Assembly (NCBI GenBank): GCA_001599615.1
Contig: BCHJ01000002.1
Span: forward strand, 186,001-250,000
DNA: 64,000 nucleotides
DNA from: Thielaviopsis euricoi
Taxonomy: Eukaryota > Ascomycota > Sordariomycetes > Microascales > Ceratocystidaceae
Reading direction: 5' to 3'
Below the pieces are notes generated by a model. It saw nothing but the letters and a program-made list of their open reading frames with translations, was not told the origin of the DNA and made no database searches. Below are positions 1-11,065 of the stretch, in pieces. Each line of letters starts with the position of its first letter. The first letter of the stretch is position 1. The position numbers and the translations under genes were made by a program.

Positions 1-680
1 ACGGGGCGATTCCGGCAGCAGCGGCAAAATCAGAAGTAGAATTGCGGGCACAGCGCCCTGCAGGATACACGGGATACGCCAGGCCCAAGTGGACGGGTTG
101 AGGTTCGCAGTCTATAAGAGAAACAAGGTGTTGAGCATCTGGTCAGGCAGGCCAATAGGGGACAGAAGAATTGCAGACTTACACCATAGCAGATGCCCGT
201 GGCCAGGAAGCTGCCCAGCGACCAGCAGGTAAAATACATGCCGAGAGCAAACGAGCGCACATGAGGCGCCGTCGTTTCACTGACATAGGCACTCGCCGAG
301 CCCTGAGCCAAGCCCATGCCTAAGCCAACAATCATGCGGCCGGCGATGAACATGGCAATGTTCTGGGCACCGCCACTGATGGCGGCACCAATAATGTTTA
401 ATATGGCCGAGAGAGCAATGGCGGGCTTGCGACCGCGCACGTCCATAACCCAGCCGGTAAAGGGCACGACAAGAATTGCGCCGAGGAACACGGCGGTGGT
501 GTTAACGGCAATTGTGGCGGTGTTTAGCGAGAAGTAGTCGAGATACGAGCTGAGCACGTTGATGGAGCCCATGACGGAGCCGTCGTAAGCAATGACCATG
601 GAGTCAACGACGCACACGGAGACCACCAGTGCGGTGGTCAAGCTCATGCTGAGCGAAGACGAGAAGGCAGCAAGAGACAT
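1..680 (-). CDS. Sugar-porter-type MFS transporter, N-terminal part (cut by window edge)
   Basis: Two exons are visible, 680-183 and 111-1, around a 71-nt intron (112-182, GTAAGT donor). The C-terminal half lies outside the window. The ATG at 680 (MSLAAFSSS) is the first in-frame one; the longer open frame upstream has no ATG. The protein shows alternating hydrophobic segments and sugar-porter signatures: GWVMDVRGRKPA after TM2 (the G-x-x-x-D-R-x-G-R-[KR] loop), GRMIVGLGMG in TM4, and, after splicing, WAWRIPCILQG followed by PESPR before the central loop. These are the marks of the fungal hexose/lactose-permease branch of the major facilitator superfamily at the plasma membrane. The substrate cannot be read from sequence. 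It lies next to an intracellular-looking beta-glucosidase, so uptake of a glycoside or sugar is a reasonable inference. Confidence 0.86.
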
Positions 681-1785
681 GGCGGCGGTTGTTGGCGATG
701 GAAAGACATGATGGGCAAATCCAAAGAGGAGGGGAGGCACCGCGGTATATATGCGGCAAAGTGGCGATCTCGATCGGGAAGCAAGATTGGCACGCGACAG
801 TGTGACAAGCCCGTGTTGTTCTTGTCTGATAGGACGGTTGTTGTTTAGACAAAGCGACAGGGTATGGGCGGCGTGTGATGCTGCAGATTAATCTACCGCC
901 AGCTGCAAATCGGACAAGTCCTATCCACAGCCGGCGTCTGTGCTAGGCTGTCACAGCAGCCGCCAAGATTTATTGTGACAGCTCTGCTAGTACCAGCAAA
1001 CAGTACTCACTGCTACCACTGGGCCAGGGGTTTAACTCAGTTGACGACTACTGGGCAGAAGAACATGTGGGGGTGGAGCCCGGCTCCCAAGTCCAAGTTA
1101 GCCAAGTGTGCCATACTAATCCAGACGCCGTGAGTGGTCGAACCAAAGCATATCAGCAATCTAGCTATCACTGTATAGGAGCAATGCACAGGGTTTAGCT
1201 TGGTTCCAAGTGCAACCACTACTGCTACTAGTAACAGTAGATGAGCTAAATTACGAGGACGTTGGGCGCCGCTGTAAGGGCGGACAGCTAAACAATAAAC
1301 CAAAGAGTTCTATTATTATGCAGTACGCTGAAAAAAAGTACAAGAAAAATACAGCGCAGTAACAGTATGGCTATCACATACTGCACAGAGGTGTTCTCCG
1401 CCTTGGCCGAGTCTTTTCTCTTATTCCTGCTGCCGCAGAGAGAATACACACGTTTCACTGTGTCTTCTCTTGTCCATCCATCTCTGTAGATAAGAACATG
1501 TCGCCCTTGTCACTTACTGCTACCCCAAATAGCTCGCTTCTCTGCTCCAACACGCTGTAAGCTATTAACAGTAACCTATTGGTCCTACCGCTGTTAACTG
1601 CTAGTGTGAAGGAATATACGACAGGGGGTTCGCAGTGGCGTCGGAACATGATAAGCGGAAAATCAAGCTAAGAAAAAGAAAAACGTGGTTGTGAAATTAT
1701 CTCCGTTAAATTCAAACTATCTAACCCTATCACTTACACGCACAACCCTATGAGAACCGTACTGCTACTGATGGTAGCGGCACTT
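681..1785. other. Intergenic spacer, promoter side of the MFS gene
   Basis: No convincing coding frame here. It lies between the 3' end of the beta-glucosidase gene and the start of the MFS gene, both on the minus strand, so it should hold the MFS promoter. The reverse complement of 1720-1740 carries an AGGGTTA element that also occurs in other spacers of the window. Confidence 0.6.
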
Positions 1786-4347
1786 TTATTTTACAACAAC
1801 AGCTATATCTGCCACCACATCGCACAGCCGCGAACTCGTAGCCAGCCACATCTGATACATGCCTGGATCAACCCTCCACGCGCCCCGATCCTCATCAAAC
1901 CACTTGACCGCCTCGCTGCCCACCTGCAAGCTAACCACGCTGCTTTCGCCCGGCGCCAAATGCGTCTTTGCAAAAGCCGCCAGCGACCGACGCGCCGCCA
2001 CACCGCCCGCTGCTTCAATCTGCGGCGAGCTGGCTACGTACAGCTGCAGCACCTCTGCACCATGCACTGCGCCTGTATTTGTCACCCGCGCCGACACCGT
2101 CGCTGTGTTGCCATCTGCTGTGATGTGGCCGCGCAGATCCACCTGCGTCACGGCAAAGCTCGTGTACGACAGGCCAAAGCCAAACGCCCACAGCGGACTG
2201 GCCCATGTCTTTTCAAACCAGCGGTACCCAATCAGCACGCCCTCGCCATACTCGGAGTGGTCGTTGTGTGCGTTGCCGGGAAACCAGCGCATGGCGCCAT
2301 GGTCGGCCAGCTCGCGCGGGAACGTAATCGGCAGCTTGCCCGACGGCGTGACGGCGCCTAGTAGAATGTCGGCAAGCGCATTGCCGTTTTCTTGGCCCTG
2401 ATACCAGGCCTGTACGATGGCTGCGCACGACTCTGCCCATGGCATGCTGACGGCGCATGCGCTCTGCACAACCACCACGGCGTGGGGGTTCGCAGCGCGG
2501 ACGGCACTAACAAGATCGTCAGTGCGGCGCGGCAGGGTCAGAGAGGTACGGTCAATGCCTTCCTTTTCCGTGTCGTTGTTGTGGCCAATGACGAGGACGA
2601 CAGCGTCAGCGGCAGAGGCGGCCGAGACGGCGGCTGCAAACAGGGCTTCTTCGTCAATGATTGGGGAAATGCCCAGACGCAGCCCGGATACGGTGTGGAA
2701 GAGTGTGTTGTCATGCGGCGGAAGAGGCGGTGGCACAGCAAGATTGTCAATGTGGATGGCGTACTGTGTGCCCTTGGAGAGTGTCAGCTTGACCGTCTGG
2801 TTGATGCTTCCGCAGTTCATAAACGTGCCGCCGGGCACCGTCCACGCCGAGTTATCAATGACCAACTCGCCGTTCACAAATAGCTTTGCCTTGCCCGTCG
2901 ATGAAAAGGAAAGCTCATGCTCTCCGTCGATGACGGGAGTCAGCACGCCCGACGCTCGGAAACAGTGCGGTTTTCCCCGTAGAGATTCCGGTACGTCGCC
3001 GTCACTCATCATAAACAGCAGCGAGTTGTCCCACTTGGACGACCCAATCACCGTCCCAGAAAAGGCGTGGCCGGCAAAGAACTCGACCAAGAGACCCTGT
3101 GCTGAATCGTCGGGAGTGCGCAAAAGTGCACCAGCAAGACCGGGTTGGAGCGTGGCCACGATACCCTGCTCGTAAACCACTTCCAAGTCAGGGTTAATCT
3201 CCCGTGCAGCGCTAGTCAGAGACTCAAGCGGCGTGGTGATGTAGTATGGATTCACGGCAGCACTTCCTGTGCCTCCAGCCGTGGGCTTCTTAGCATTGGG
3301 TCCGATGATGGCGAGTTTCTTGAGAGTTTTAGGCTTCAGTGGAAGGAGAGGGACAGAAGATCCTTGAGGGATGTTGTTCTTAAGGAGGACAATTGAATCA
3401 GTGGCGGCCTCGCGCGCTGTGGCCCGAAACTCGGGGAGGTCTGAAGCTCCCTCTCCTAAAGAGCCTGCAGCGTCGGCGTCTGAAAGAAGCCCTGCGCGGT
3501 CCAGCAGTTTCAGTAGTCTTGTGACCGAAGTGTTAACAAGCTCCTCAGTAACATGACCTGAATTCACTGCTGACTCCAGCGCCGCACCATAGCGGATCGG
3601 TGGCCCAGGCATTTCCAAGTCAGTGCCAGCAGCAATGCTCAGCTCCGTATCGTTCAAGCCGCCCCAGTCGCTCATGACAAGCCCGTCAAACAACCATTCG
3701 CCGCGTAGTATGTCGCCAACCAACTCGCTGCTGCAGTCGAGATGCGCGCCGTTGACTTTGGGATACGCCGTCATAGCCGTCCATGGGTCGGCCTGCAGAC
3801 CGATTTCAAACGGACGCAGATAAACTTCGCGCAGCGTGCGCATAGAAATCTTTTGGTCGATGTTGAACCGGCGCGTTTCGGTGTCATTGGCGACAAAGTG
3901 TTTCATGCATGCGCCGACGCCCTGGCTTTGTACACCGGTGATGTATGCTTTGGAGAGAACACCGGCAAGCAGTGGGTCTTCGCCAAACGTCTCAAAGTTG
4001 CGGCCGCCGAGCGGCGTGCGGCACAAATTCATGGTCGGAGCGAGCAGCACATGTGAGTTTTTGGAGCGGGCTTCGGCACCAAGAATGCGGCCAACGCGCT
4101 CGACGAGGTCCGGGGAAAAGGTCGCACCAAGGGATATGCCGCACGGGATAAAGGTCGTGTGTGTTCCGGACACCCAGGTTGCGCCGCGCACACCAGCGGG
4201 GCCATCGGTGAACTTGAGCGGACGAAGAGGCGGAGTTGTGTGTGAGACATTGAGTGTCTCCCACATGTTTTGGCCGGAGAGGAGGAGACATTTCTCGTGT
4301 AGACTGAGTTGCGCCAGTATGGCATCGTAGGTCGTTTGCGCCGCCAT
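1786..4347 (-). CDS. GH3 beta-glucosidase with PA14 domain
   Basis: Single-exon gene, 853 aa. It hydrolyses terminal beta-D-glucosidic bonds. The GH3 (alpha/beta)8 domain opens the protein; KHFVANDTETRR (about 149-160) and GLVMSDWGG (222-230) are hallmarks, with Asp227 as the expected nucleophile. A PA14 domain of about 150 residues (roughly 405-560; FVNGELVIDNS is visible) is inserted in the second GH3 domain, followed by the DTEKEGIDRTSLTLP segment that should carry the acid/base Glu, and a C-terminal fibronectin-III-like domain. Order and length match the Kluyveromyces marxianus BglI type. There is no signal peptide (MAAQTTYDAILAQLSL), so the enzyme is probably intracellular and would act on imported glucosides. 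It is divergent with the FAD monooxygenase, sharing a 702-bp promoter region. The ATG at 4347 gives the usual family N-terminus. Confidence 0.95.
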   Translation of the reverse strand: MAAQTTYDAILAQLSLHEKCLLLSGQNMWETLNVSHTTPPLRPLKFTDGPAGVRGATWVSGTHTTFIPCGISLGATFSPDLVERVGRILGAEARSKNSHVLLAPTMNLCRTPLGGRNFETFGEDPLLAGVLSKAYITGVQSQGVGACMKHFVANDTETRRFNIDQKISMRTLREVYLRPFEIGLQADPWTAMTAYPKVNGAHLDCSSELVGDILRGEWLFDGLVMSDWGGLNDTELSIAAGTDLEMPGPPIRYGAALESAVNSGHVTEELVNTSVTRLLKLLDRAGLLSDADAAGSLGEGASDLPEFRATAREAATDSIVLLKNNIPQGSSVPLLPLKPKTLKKLAIIGPNAKKPTAGGTGSAAVNPYYITTPLESLTSAAREINPDLEVVYEQGIVATLQPGLAGALLRTPDDSAQGLLVEFFAGHAFSGTVIGSSKWDNSLLFMMSDGDVPESLRGKPHCFRASGVLTPVIDGEHELSFSSTGKAKLFVNGELVIDNSAWTVPGGTFMNCGSINQTVKLTLSKGTQYAIHIDNLAVPPPLPPHDNTLFHTVSGLRLGISPIIDEEALFAAAVSAASAADAVVLVIGHNNDTEKEGIDRTSLTLPRRTDDLVSAVRAANPHAVVVVQSACAVSMPWAESCAAIVQAWYQGQENGNALADILLGAVTPSGKLPITFPRELADHGAMRWFPGNAHNDHSEYGEGVLIGYRWFEKTWASPLWAFGFGLSYTSFAVTQVDLRGHITADGNTATVSARVTNTGAVHGAEVLQLYVASSPQIEAAGGVAARRSLAAFAKTHLAPGESSVVSLQVGSEAVKWFDEDRGAWRVDPGMYQMWLATSSRLCDVVADIAVVVK

Positions 4348-5049
4348 GGTTGTCGATGTGTGACGGGATGAAGATTCAATGCTGGAAAGGCTTGAAAAGG
4401 TTGTCTGCCTTGAAGCAATATGCCTTTTTTTTTTTTTTTCAGCTGGGCCACGATAGCAAAAGGCACATCAACCGTAGGTAAGCGTTGAAGATAACAGCTC
4501 TCACTCTTGCCGATATAGCTACAGCTTAGCCGGGCTGAATTCACCCCTCCTTGATTGTAAGTACTGTTAGCACACCCCAGTCTTTGCATGCCCATCCCTG
4601 TTTACTGTCCACCCCTCCACTGAAACTAACTCACTTACACAATTAAACGACAAACTGAGGATTCAGGAAGGATTTCTGCGCACGCGGACTTGATCGCTGC
4701 GCTCTTGTCCGCTTGGAGACTTGTGATGGTGATATTGTTGGTGATGGATGCTGAGAAAGATGAACGAGCAATGAAGCGCATGCTTGATATCGCGACTGTC
4801 CGACTTCTGGTCATCCTACCTGCAAATCAGCCACTCACGGCATTCGAGATTTTGCTCACCTGTTTTCCAACCGCAGAACTCTGTGCAACGAGATAATTAT
4901 CGTCATCTGAAGCCACGGACAACGGCACGTCTAGAGATTGACATAGATATTGTTAGTCCTGTCCTGTTAACCACAGTTGATATATCTGCTAGACATCCTA
5001 AATCATATTCCGCCGCCCTTTTCACCATTCCTCATCCACACCAACTACC
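4348..5049. promoter_or_regulatory. Shared divergent promoter region, beta-glucosidase / FAD monooxygenase
   Basis: This 702-bp gap separates two start codons facing outward. It contains a run of about 15 T near 4425 on the beta-glucosidase side and a pyrimidine-rich leader just before the ATG at 5050. Short open frames here have no family features. Binding sites for the cluster regulators would be expected here, but I cannot define one. Confidence 0.5.
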
Positions 5050-6421
5050 ATGGGTTTCACTGATCAACGCATCGCCGTGGTCGGCGGCGGCCTTGGTGGC
5101 ATGTCCTTTGCCGCCTCCGCCCTGCACGCCGGCCTGACTAACATCCACGTTTACGAAGCCGCCTCCGTTCTTACCGAAGTCGGCGCCGGCGTCAATATTA
5201 CGCGCAACGCCAACCGCCTGCTGGACGCCATGGGCGTCAGTCCTGCCATGCTGGAAAAGTCCTCGCACGATCCCCCGTCTTATATGGAGTACCGGCACTA
5301 CCGCACTGGCGAGTTCCTTGGCCAAATCGACGAGTTTGGCGAGCCGCGCAGTCGCCAGATTCACCGCGCGCATCTTTTGGACGCTTTGGTTGGCCAGGTT
5401 CCCCAAGAATATGTCTCGCTGGGCAAGCGACTAAAGGCGCTGGACTATGATGCGGCCAAGGGCTGCTATATGCTGCAGTTTACGGACGAAACCACAGCCG
5501 AAGCTGACATTGTGGTTGGCTGCGATGGCATCAAGTCGGTCGTGCGTGCTCATTTGGGTCTTCAGGACGCGCCTATTTACTCGGGCCAGATGGTCTATCG
5601 CGGCTATGTCGCATACGAGGATCTTTCGCCCGCTACGGCCGACATGCTGCGCCGCACCATCAACTTCCGCGGCCACAGGCGCCATGTGCTGACGCTCCCC
5701 ATCGGAAACACCGAGTCTGGCACGGATAGAGTTGGTATTATTGGGTTCATGACGGAGCCACTGGAGGGCTGGAAGAGCGAGTCATGGTTGGCCACGGCGC
5801 CAATTGGCGACATGGAGGCTCACTTGAAGGGCTGGTGTACCGAGGTTGACGAGATTGTGGCTGGTCTGCGCAAGGGCAGCAAGGACGGGAACATGCTCAA
5901 GCAAACGCTGTATGTCCGCGAGCCTGCGGCCAAGTGGTTTGAAACGGCTGACATGGGCAAGAAGGGCATCGTTCTGTTGGGCGACTCTGTGCACTCGACT
6001 CTTCCTCACCAGGGTATGTTTTATTCGCTTTCTTTTCCAGAGATGGATGAGCTAACAAACAGCAGGCCAAGGCGCGTGCCAGTCGATTGAGTCCGGCTTT
6101 GCTCTCGCCCAGGTCCTCAAGAACTGGCCGACTACCGATCTCGGCGCCGCTCTCCAGTTCTTCCAGGACTTTCGCAAGCCGCGCACCGACCGCATCACGC
6201 AGTCGAGCTACGAGACGGGAAAGATGGCCAGCGCTGATATTCCCGAGGAAGAGTGGTCAGCGGCATTTAAGCCCGACGTTACGCGTGAGCGCATGAAGTG
6301 GGTGATGGAGTTTGATCTGATTGGCGAGCTGTTCAAGAAGCTGAGAGAGCAGACGGGATATGAAGGTAACGGCGAGGGCGAGGCGAGAAACGAGAGTATT
6401 GGACAGGTTTTGGTGAACTAG
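5050..6421 (+). CDS. FAD-dependent aromatic monooxygenase (salicylate-hydroxylase-like)
   Basis: Two exons, 5050-6013 and 6066-6421, with a 52-nt intron (GTATGT donor, GCTAAC branch, CAG acceptor); product 439 aa. Group A flavoprotein monooxygenase: uses NAD(P)H and O2 to hydroxylate an activated aromatic ring, sometimes with decarboxylation. The Rossmann FAD motif GGGLGG is at 12-17, the DG motif VGCDGIKSVVR near 155-165, and the GD motif GDSVHSTLPHQGQGACQS near 311 is restored exactly by the splice. Nearest families by eye are salicylate 1-hydroxylase, 6-hydroxynicotinate 3-monooxygenase and FAD urate hydroxylase; I cannot choose among them. In this cluster it is the likely step making the diol for the LigB-type dioxygenase. 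Two AATAAA signals follow the stop. It is convergent with the M20 gene, 217 bp away. Confidence 0.92.
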
Positions 6422-6473
6422 ATATTGTTAATTTGACGCGAGAGTATTTCGATACCGAGATATGAGGATATGC

Positions 6474-6508
6474 AATAAAGAAAGTTGATTATTGGGAAAT
6501 GCAATAAA
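6474..6508 (+). terminator. Tandem AATAAA polyadenylation signals
   Basis: AATAAA occurs at 6474-6479 and 6503-6508, 53 and 82 bp after the FAD monooxygenase stop, in the short convergent gap to the M20 gene. Position and spacing fit poly(A) signals for the monooxygenase transcript. Confidence 0.5.
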
Positions 6509-6638
6509 GAGAAACCGGAAATGTGAAAATTCTTCGTTGCTAGTTGATGGAAGGTGCAAACTATGACGCACACTGGTATACAGATACACATTATGTAATC
6601 AAGGCTTCATTAAACTATCAACTACTACAATTACAGAG

Positions 6639-8070
6639 TCAAATCTTCTCGTGAATTTCCCGCAGATATTCATCGTACCGCAAATACGCCCCAAGAAGCA
6701 CTTCGGCACCATCCGCACAGCTATACAGGGTCAGCATCTTTTCCCTACTACAATGAACGGGGAATAACTTACTCTTCAGGCCGTGAGTATTCAGCCGGAT
6801 TGTGACTGACTCCATCTCGGCAGCGCACGAAAATCATGGCCGTCGGCACCTTCAGGCTCGTGTAAACGCTATCGTGGCCGGCTCCGCTAACCAGCTCCAT
6901 GTCACAGCCCATTTCCGTTGCCGCTGCCCGCACACAGCTGACCATGGTGCTGTCAAAGTGCAGCGCTGGCGACGTCCAGAAGCAGTCAATGTCGACCGTC
7001 AGTCCATGCGTCTTGGCAATGGCAGCAAAGCGTTCGCGGCAGATACTCTCGACAGCATCGACATCCTTGTCTAGCGGAGACCGAATATCCAAGCCAATGG
7101 TCACCTGCCCGGCAATAGTGTTGATGCTCTGCGGGGCCGAAGTAATGGTGGCCACAGTAGCACGCGAGCCACGCTTGCCCAATTCACCGTTGCAGGCGGC
7201 CTCATTGGCAGCGACAATCATCTGCGCAGCACCAAGCAGCGCATCGCTCCGGCGGTCCATGGGCGTCGTTCCGGTGTGAGCCTCACGGCCGGTGATTTTG
7301 ACAGTGTACCATTTAATGGCCTGCACTCCTCGCACGATGCCAACAGCCTTTTCAGCCGTGTCCAGAATCGGACCTTGTTCAATATGCACTTCAAAGTGTG
7401 CACTGAGCGGCATCGCATCGAAGCCACATGCCGTCTCACCCAGGTAGCCAATACTCTCCAGGGCCTGCTTCAGAGTCGTGCCAGTCTGATCGGTGCGAGC
7501 ATGAGCGTATTCCGTGGTAAAAGCTCCGCCCCAGACGCCACTGGCCAGCATGGCGGGCGGGAATCGCGCGCCCTCTTCATTCGTCCAGTTGACAATAGCC
7601 AGTGGGGCATAGGGCGTGATATTGTGAGTATGCAGGGTTTGGAGCACTTCGATGCCGGAAAGCACGCCAAGAATGCCATCATACTTGCCGCCGGTGGGCT
7701 GAGTGTCGAGGTGCGAACCAATGGCAATGGGCGGCAGGGAATTATTCTGGCCGGGATACACAGCAAAGATGTTGCCGAGGGCATCGATGGTGACAGAGCA
7801 GCCGAGGGCTTTGGTGGTCTGGACGAACCAGTTGCGCACAGCGCCGTCGTCGTCGTTGCAGGCGACGCGGTCTGTTGAAAAGAGGAAGAGTTGGTATCAC
7901 AAACACGGCGGAGAGGGTAGAAGAAACTCACTCATGCCGCCGTCAGCGGTGTTGCCCCATTGACAAGACTCTTCGAGAGTGGTGACCATGCGCTGGCCGT
8001 TGGTCTTGACAGAGGCATAGCGCTTGGGAATGCCCAGAGAAATGGGAGTTGCATCAGGAAGAGAGCCCAT
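6639..8070 (-). CDS. M20-family amidohydrolase (N-carbamoyl-amino-acid hydrolase / allantoate amidohydrolase type)
   Basis: Three exons, 8070-7932, 7871-6773 and 6720-6639 (introns of 60 and 52 nt), giving 439 aa. Zinc-dependent hydrolase of the M20 hydantoinase/carbamoylase group, which cleaves linear amide or carbamoyl C-N bonds (N-carbamoyl-beta-alanine, N-carbamoyl-L-amino acids, allantoate). Metal-site motifs are intact: GSHLDTQPTGG (His100, Asp102), Asp111, NEEGARF (Glu145, Glu146), HIEQGP (His209) and GAGHDS near the C-terminus. Splicing restores GGMNRVACNDDDGAVRNW at the N-terminus and NPAEYSRPEDCADGAEVLL at the C-terminus, both typical. The true substrate is unknown. In a cluster with a flavin hydroxylase and a ring-cleavage dioxygenase it could hydrolyse an amide released from a nitrogen heterocycle (inference). 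Confidence 0.92.
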
Positions 8071-8742
8071 GGTCAGGATACGTTTGCTGGTATGTGATCA
8101 AAGTACAGAGCACAAGAGTTGCGAGAGAGGTATGTCGGTATGCCATGTGAAAAAGAGATGAACGTCATGTACAAGTGTATTTGATCTAACTATTCTACGC
8201 AGTATTGGTCTGTCGTATTTTGATAACGCGAGTTTCACTGCGATATCATTTGCTGTGGTGATACTCTGATGGACGGAGAAGAGCGCTTTGCCAAGCCTCG
8301 AGACGAGCTGTCACATTCTGCGGCTTCATTGTCACACAACACCCCTGTCATGTCTGCGTACAAGTAGGGGCAGGCTTATCGGTGGCCACGCAGATGATTT
8401 ATTTACGTCGGGTTTTTCCGCTAGGCGTTCAAGGACATGGTACAGCTCCAAAGGATTGACGACATTCCGCGCTTCTTTTAAGAAGCGGGCGCAAAAAGCG
8501 TGGGGAACTCAAACTACTGGCACTAGCGTTATTCACTGCTCCTGGAATACCCCGACAACATAGGCCACAATGTCATCCCTGACGGACAGACAATTTGGCA
8601 GTACATCTTGGCTGGATAACAACCCACGACCACCGTTCTTCTTCTCGGGCGGCTCTTCCCTCATTACCTTACTTGCATCTCTTCTGGGATTCAGTGCACA
8701 AGTCCGCGAATCCTGAACACACAACTCCACCTCCAAATCAGC
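8071..8742. promoter_or_regulatory. Shared divergent promoter region, M20 amidohydrolase / Zn2Cys6 regulator 1
   Basis: A 672-bp gap between outward-facing start codons at 8070 (minus) and 8743 (plus). Nothing coding is convincing. The last 60 bp before the regulator ATG are C/A-rich and leader-like. Confidence 0.5.
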
Positions 8743-10975
8743 ATGGTTTCTCAATGTCAACGCAGTATTCTTTCCTGTGCGCGGTGCCGTCGGCGCAAAA
8801 TGAAGGTTCGTTTGCTGTGTCGTTGTTCAGATCCAAGGGTTATCTCGAGATACTAACCCCCGCCAGTGCGATCGCCAGTTGCCGTCATGCTCGCAGTGCG
8901 TGGCAGCCAAGACCACATGCACAGGCATCTCGTCAACCGTCAGCACGGCCGTCCCGCGCAGCATCGTGCAGCATCTCGAGTCAGAAATCGCTCGCCTGGA
9001 AACTGAGCTGCTGCGCAATGGCCAGCTGGAAGTCGTCCAGGCCAGTGATATTCTGCTGCAGATGCCGGGACGTACGTCAGAAGCACCGACCCCCGCGGCC
9101 GAGTGCGCCGACCAGCGGATACTCAACATGGAGCAGCAAGTTTACGGGAGCCATGATGGACAGAGTGAGCAAAATCGCAGCCAGCGGCACAGCCAGAAAG
9201 AGACAGATGCAGAGGCGTTTACGCGCCTGCGGTCAGCCATCATTGAGAGTCGCGCCCTGCAGGCCATGGTAGCAGCCACACTGCCGTCAGGCTCTGGTGC
9301 TACGGAGCTTTTGTCACGGGTGCGCATGGGGATGACGCCGTCATCAGCCAAGGTTGGTACTTTGGCACGGCCAGTATCAGCATCGCGGATGAAAGCCTCG
9401 CCACGGGGCACTATGACTGGCACAGCGGCGGTGGGAGCTGGTACTGGCGCGGGAATGCTATCAGCAGCCACATTGCAAAGCATTCCGTGGGATATTGTCA
9501 CGCGACTCATGCGCAAGTATCTGACAACGATCCACAATGAGAGCCCATTTCTTGTGCCGACAACAGTAGTAGGCCAGTTTAGTAGTGTCGCCGAGACGCT
9601 GGCAAATGTCGTAGCGCAGGGCATCGTGGACACGGCCGGGGCGCCACTGGTTATGCCCAGCCACGACTTTCTCACTGTATACATTGTGCTTGCTGTGGCA
9701 GTGACACTTGGCAGCGCGGCAGACGGGTACGAAGAGCGATGCACGGCGCTTAGTGTGGCCCTGTTTGATGAAGGCATTGCACATTTGCACTCACTGACGA
9801 ACTTTCCGAGCGACCTGGCCTGGCTGCAGACCACGCTGTTGATTCTACTGTATGCCACGGTGGTGCCGCGGTGTGCGAATGTGTGGGTGCTCTCAGGCGT
9901 GGTGATGAGGAGTGCACTAGAGCTCGGTCTGCACCGCGAGGCGCCGCAGTCGATTTCGCTGGACGGACCCACGCGGGAGCTGCGCAGACGCATCTTCTGG
10001 GCAGCATATTGCATGGACCGAAGTATCTGTGCGGCACTGCAGCGGCCATTTTCGACGCCAGATACGGCGATTGCGACGAGACTGCCGGCGGGTGCAGAAG
10101 CAGAATTTCATCGGTCGATTGGCTATCATCGACTGGTGAGTGAGATTCTGGCCGTCCACTTTCACCATGAGCCGCTCAAGGATGGGCTTGGATGGGATGA
10201 GTGGCTGGTTGATGTCGAGCGACGGTTAGATGAGTGGGCTAGTAACACTGATTCTACAAGACCAGACTCTGAAAGACCAGACTCGTCAAAGCCAGACTCC
10301 GCAAAGGCCTCTGACTCCGCCACTTCTAACTACAGCGGTTACGGCTCTACCGACCTCGCCCACGCGCGCGCTCTCATGACGCTCCACAGACCATCTCCAC
10401 GCGTCCCTTTTCCCTGCTCATCGTCACTACTGCGCGCCTTTGAAGCGGCATGTGCGGCCGAGCGGCTACACCGCGCCCACATCCACGCCGGCTTCTTCCG
10501 GCGGCCATGGGTATCTGCACACCACACTCTTGAAGCCGCCACAGTAGTGCTCTTTGCCCTACGCCATGCGCACGCAGGGATTGCGCGGGTGTACACGCCA
10601 AGCGCAGTGTTCGATATGACGAAGCTGCTCACGGGCAATTTCCTGGCCATTGCGGCACAGGGCTGGCGCGAGGTGGCAGTATATGCGGGCGTGTACGAGC
10701 GGCTACTGGGCCCGCTGATTGAGCGGATCTTTCTGGGTGGTGATGAGTTGGGGGAGCGGTTTGGGGCGGCGCAGGATGCAGAGCTGATGCGGTTGCTATA
10801 TCCGGGACCGGCGCAGCTGGAGAACTTGCGGTTGGGTTTCCGGCAGCGGCAGGAGGAGTTTAGTCCGTTTGATTTCAATGTGTTGATGGCAGACGAAAGT
10901 TTCTGGGGCGGTGCCGGTTTTATTGAGGGTGACGGTGTGTGGGATATGAGTGCGGAGCTACAGTTTATAGCTTGA
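8743..10975 (+). CDS. Zn2Cys6 fungal transcription factor 1 (likely cluster regulator)
   Basis: Two exons, 8743-8805 and 8867-10975, with a 61-nt intron (GTTCGT donor, ACTAAC branch); 723 aa. The intron falls inside the zinc cluster: exon 1 ends at Lys21 and exon 2 starts with the third cysteine. The spliced cluster has Cys12, 15, 22, 29, 32 and 39, spacing C-2-C-6-C-6-C-2-C-6-C. A short coiled-coil-like stretch follows (VQHLESEIARLETELL, about 54-69). The middle-homology domain (Fungal_trans, PF04082 type) runs from roughly 230 to 480, including VVMRSALELGLHREAP and LRRRIFWAAYCMDRSI. A low-complexity DSxRPDS repeat lies at 10246-10330. It is presumably nuclear, binding CGG-type sites. Its place between the M20 and aldolase genes suggests it controls the cluster. 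Confidence 0.92.
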
Positions 10976-11065
10976 GGGCGGGACTGAAGTTCATAACTTG
11001 GTTTATGACTTTATAAGTCTCTTTTCTGCGAACATCTTTGATGGTATATTTGAGTGTACCCTAAA

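Noticed and set aside
681..740. Extended N-terminus of the MFS porter starting at 740
   Set aside because: The codon at 740 is GTG and no in-frame ATG precedes 680; fungal genes rarely start at GTG and the extension has no family match.
2015..4347. Many plus-strand and minus-strand frames inside the beta-glucosidase gene
   Set aside because: They are shadow frames from GC-rich codons; only the 853-residue frame has family features.
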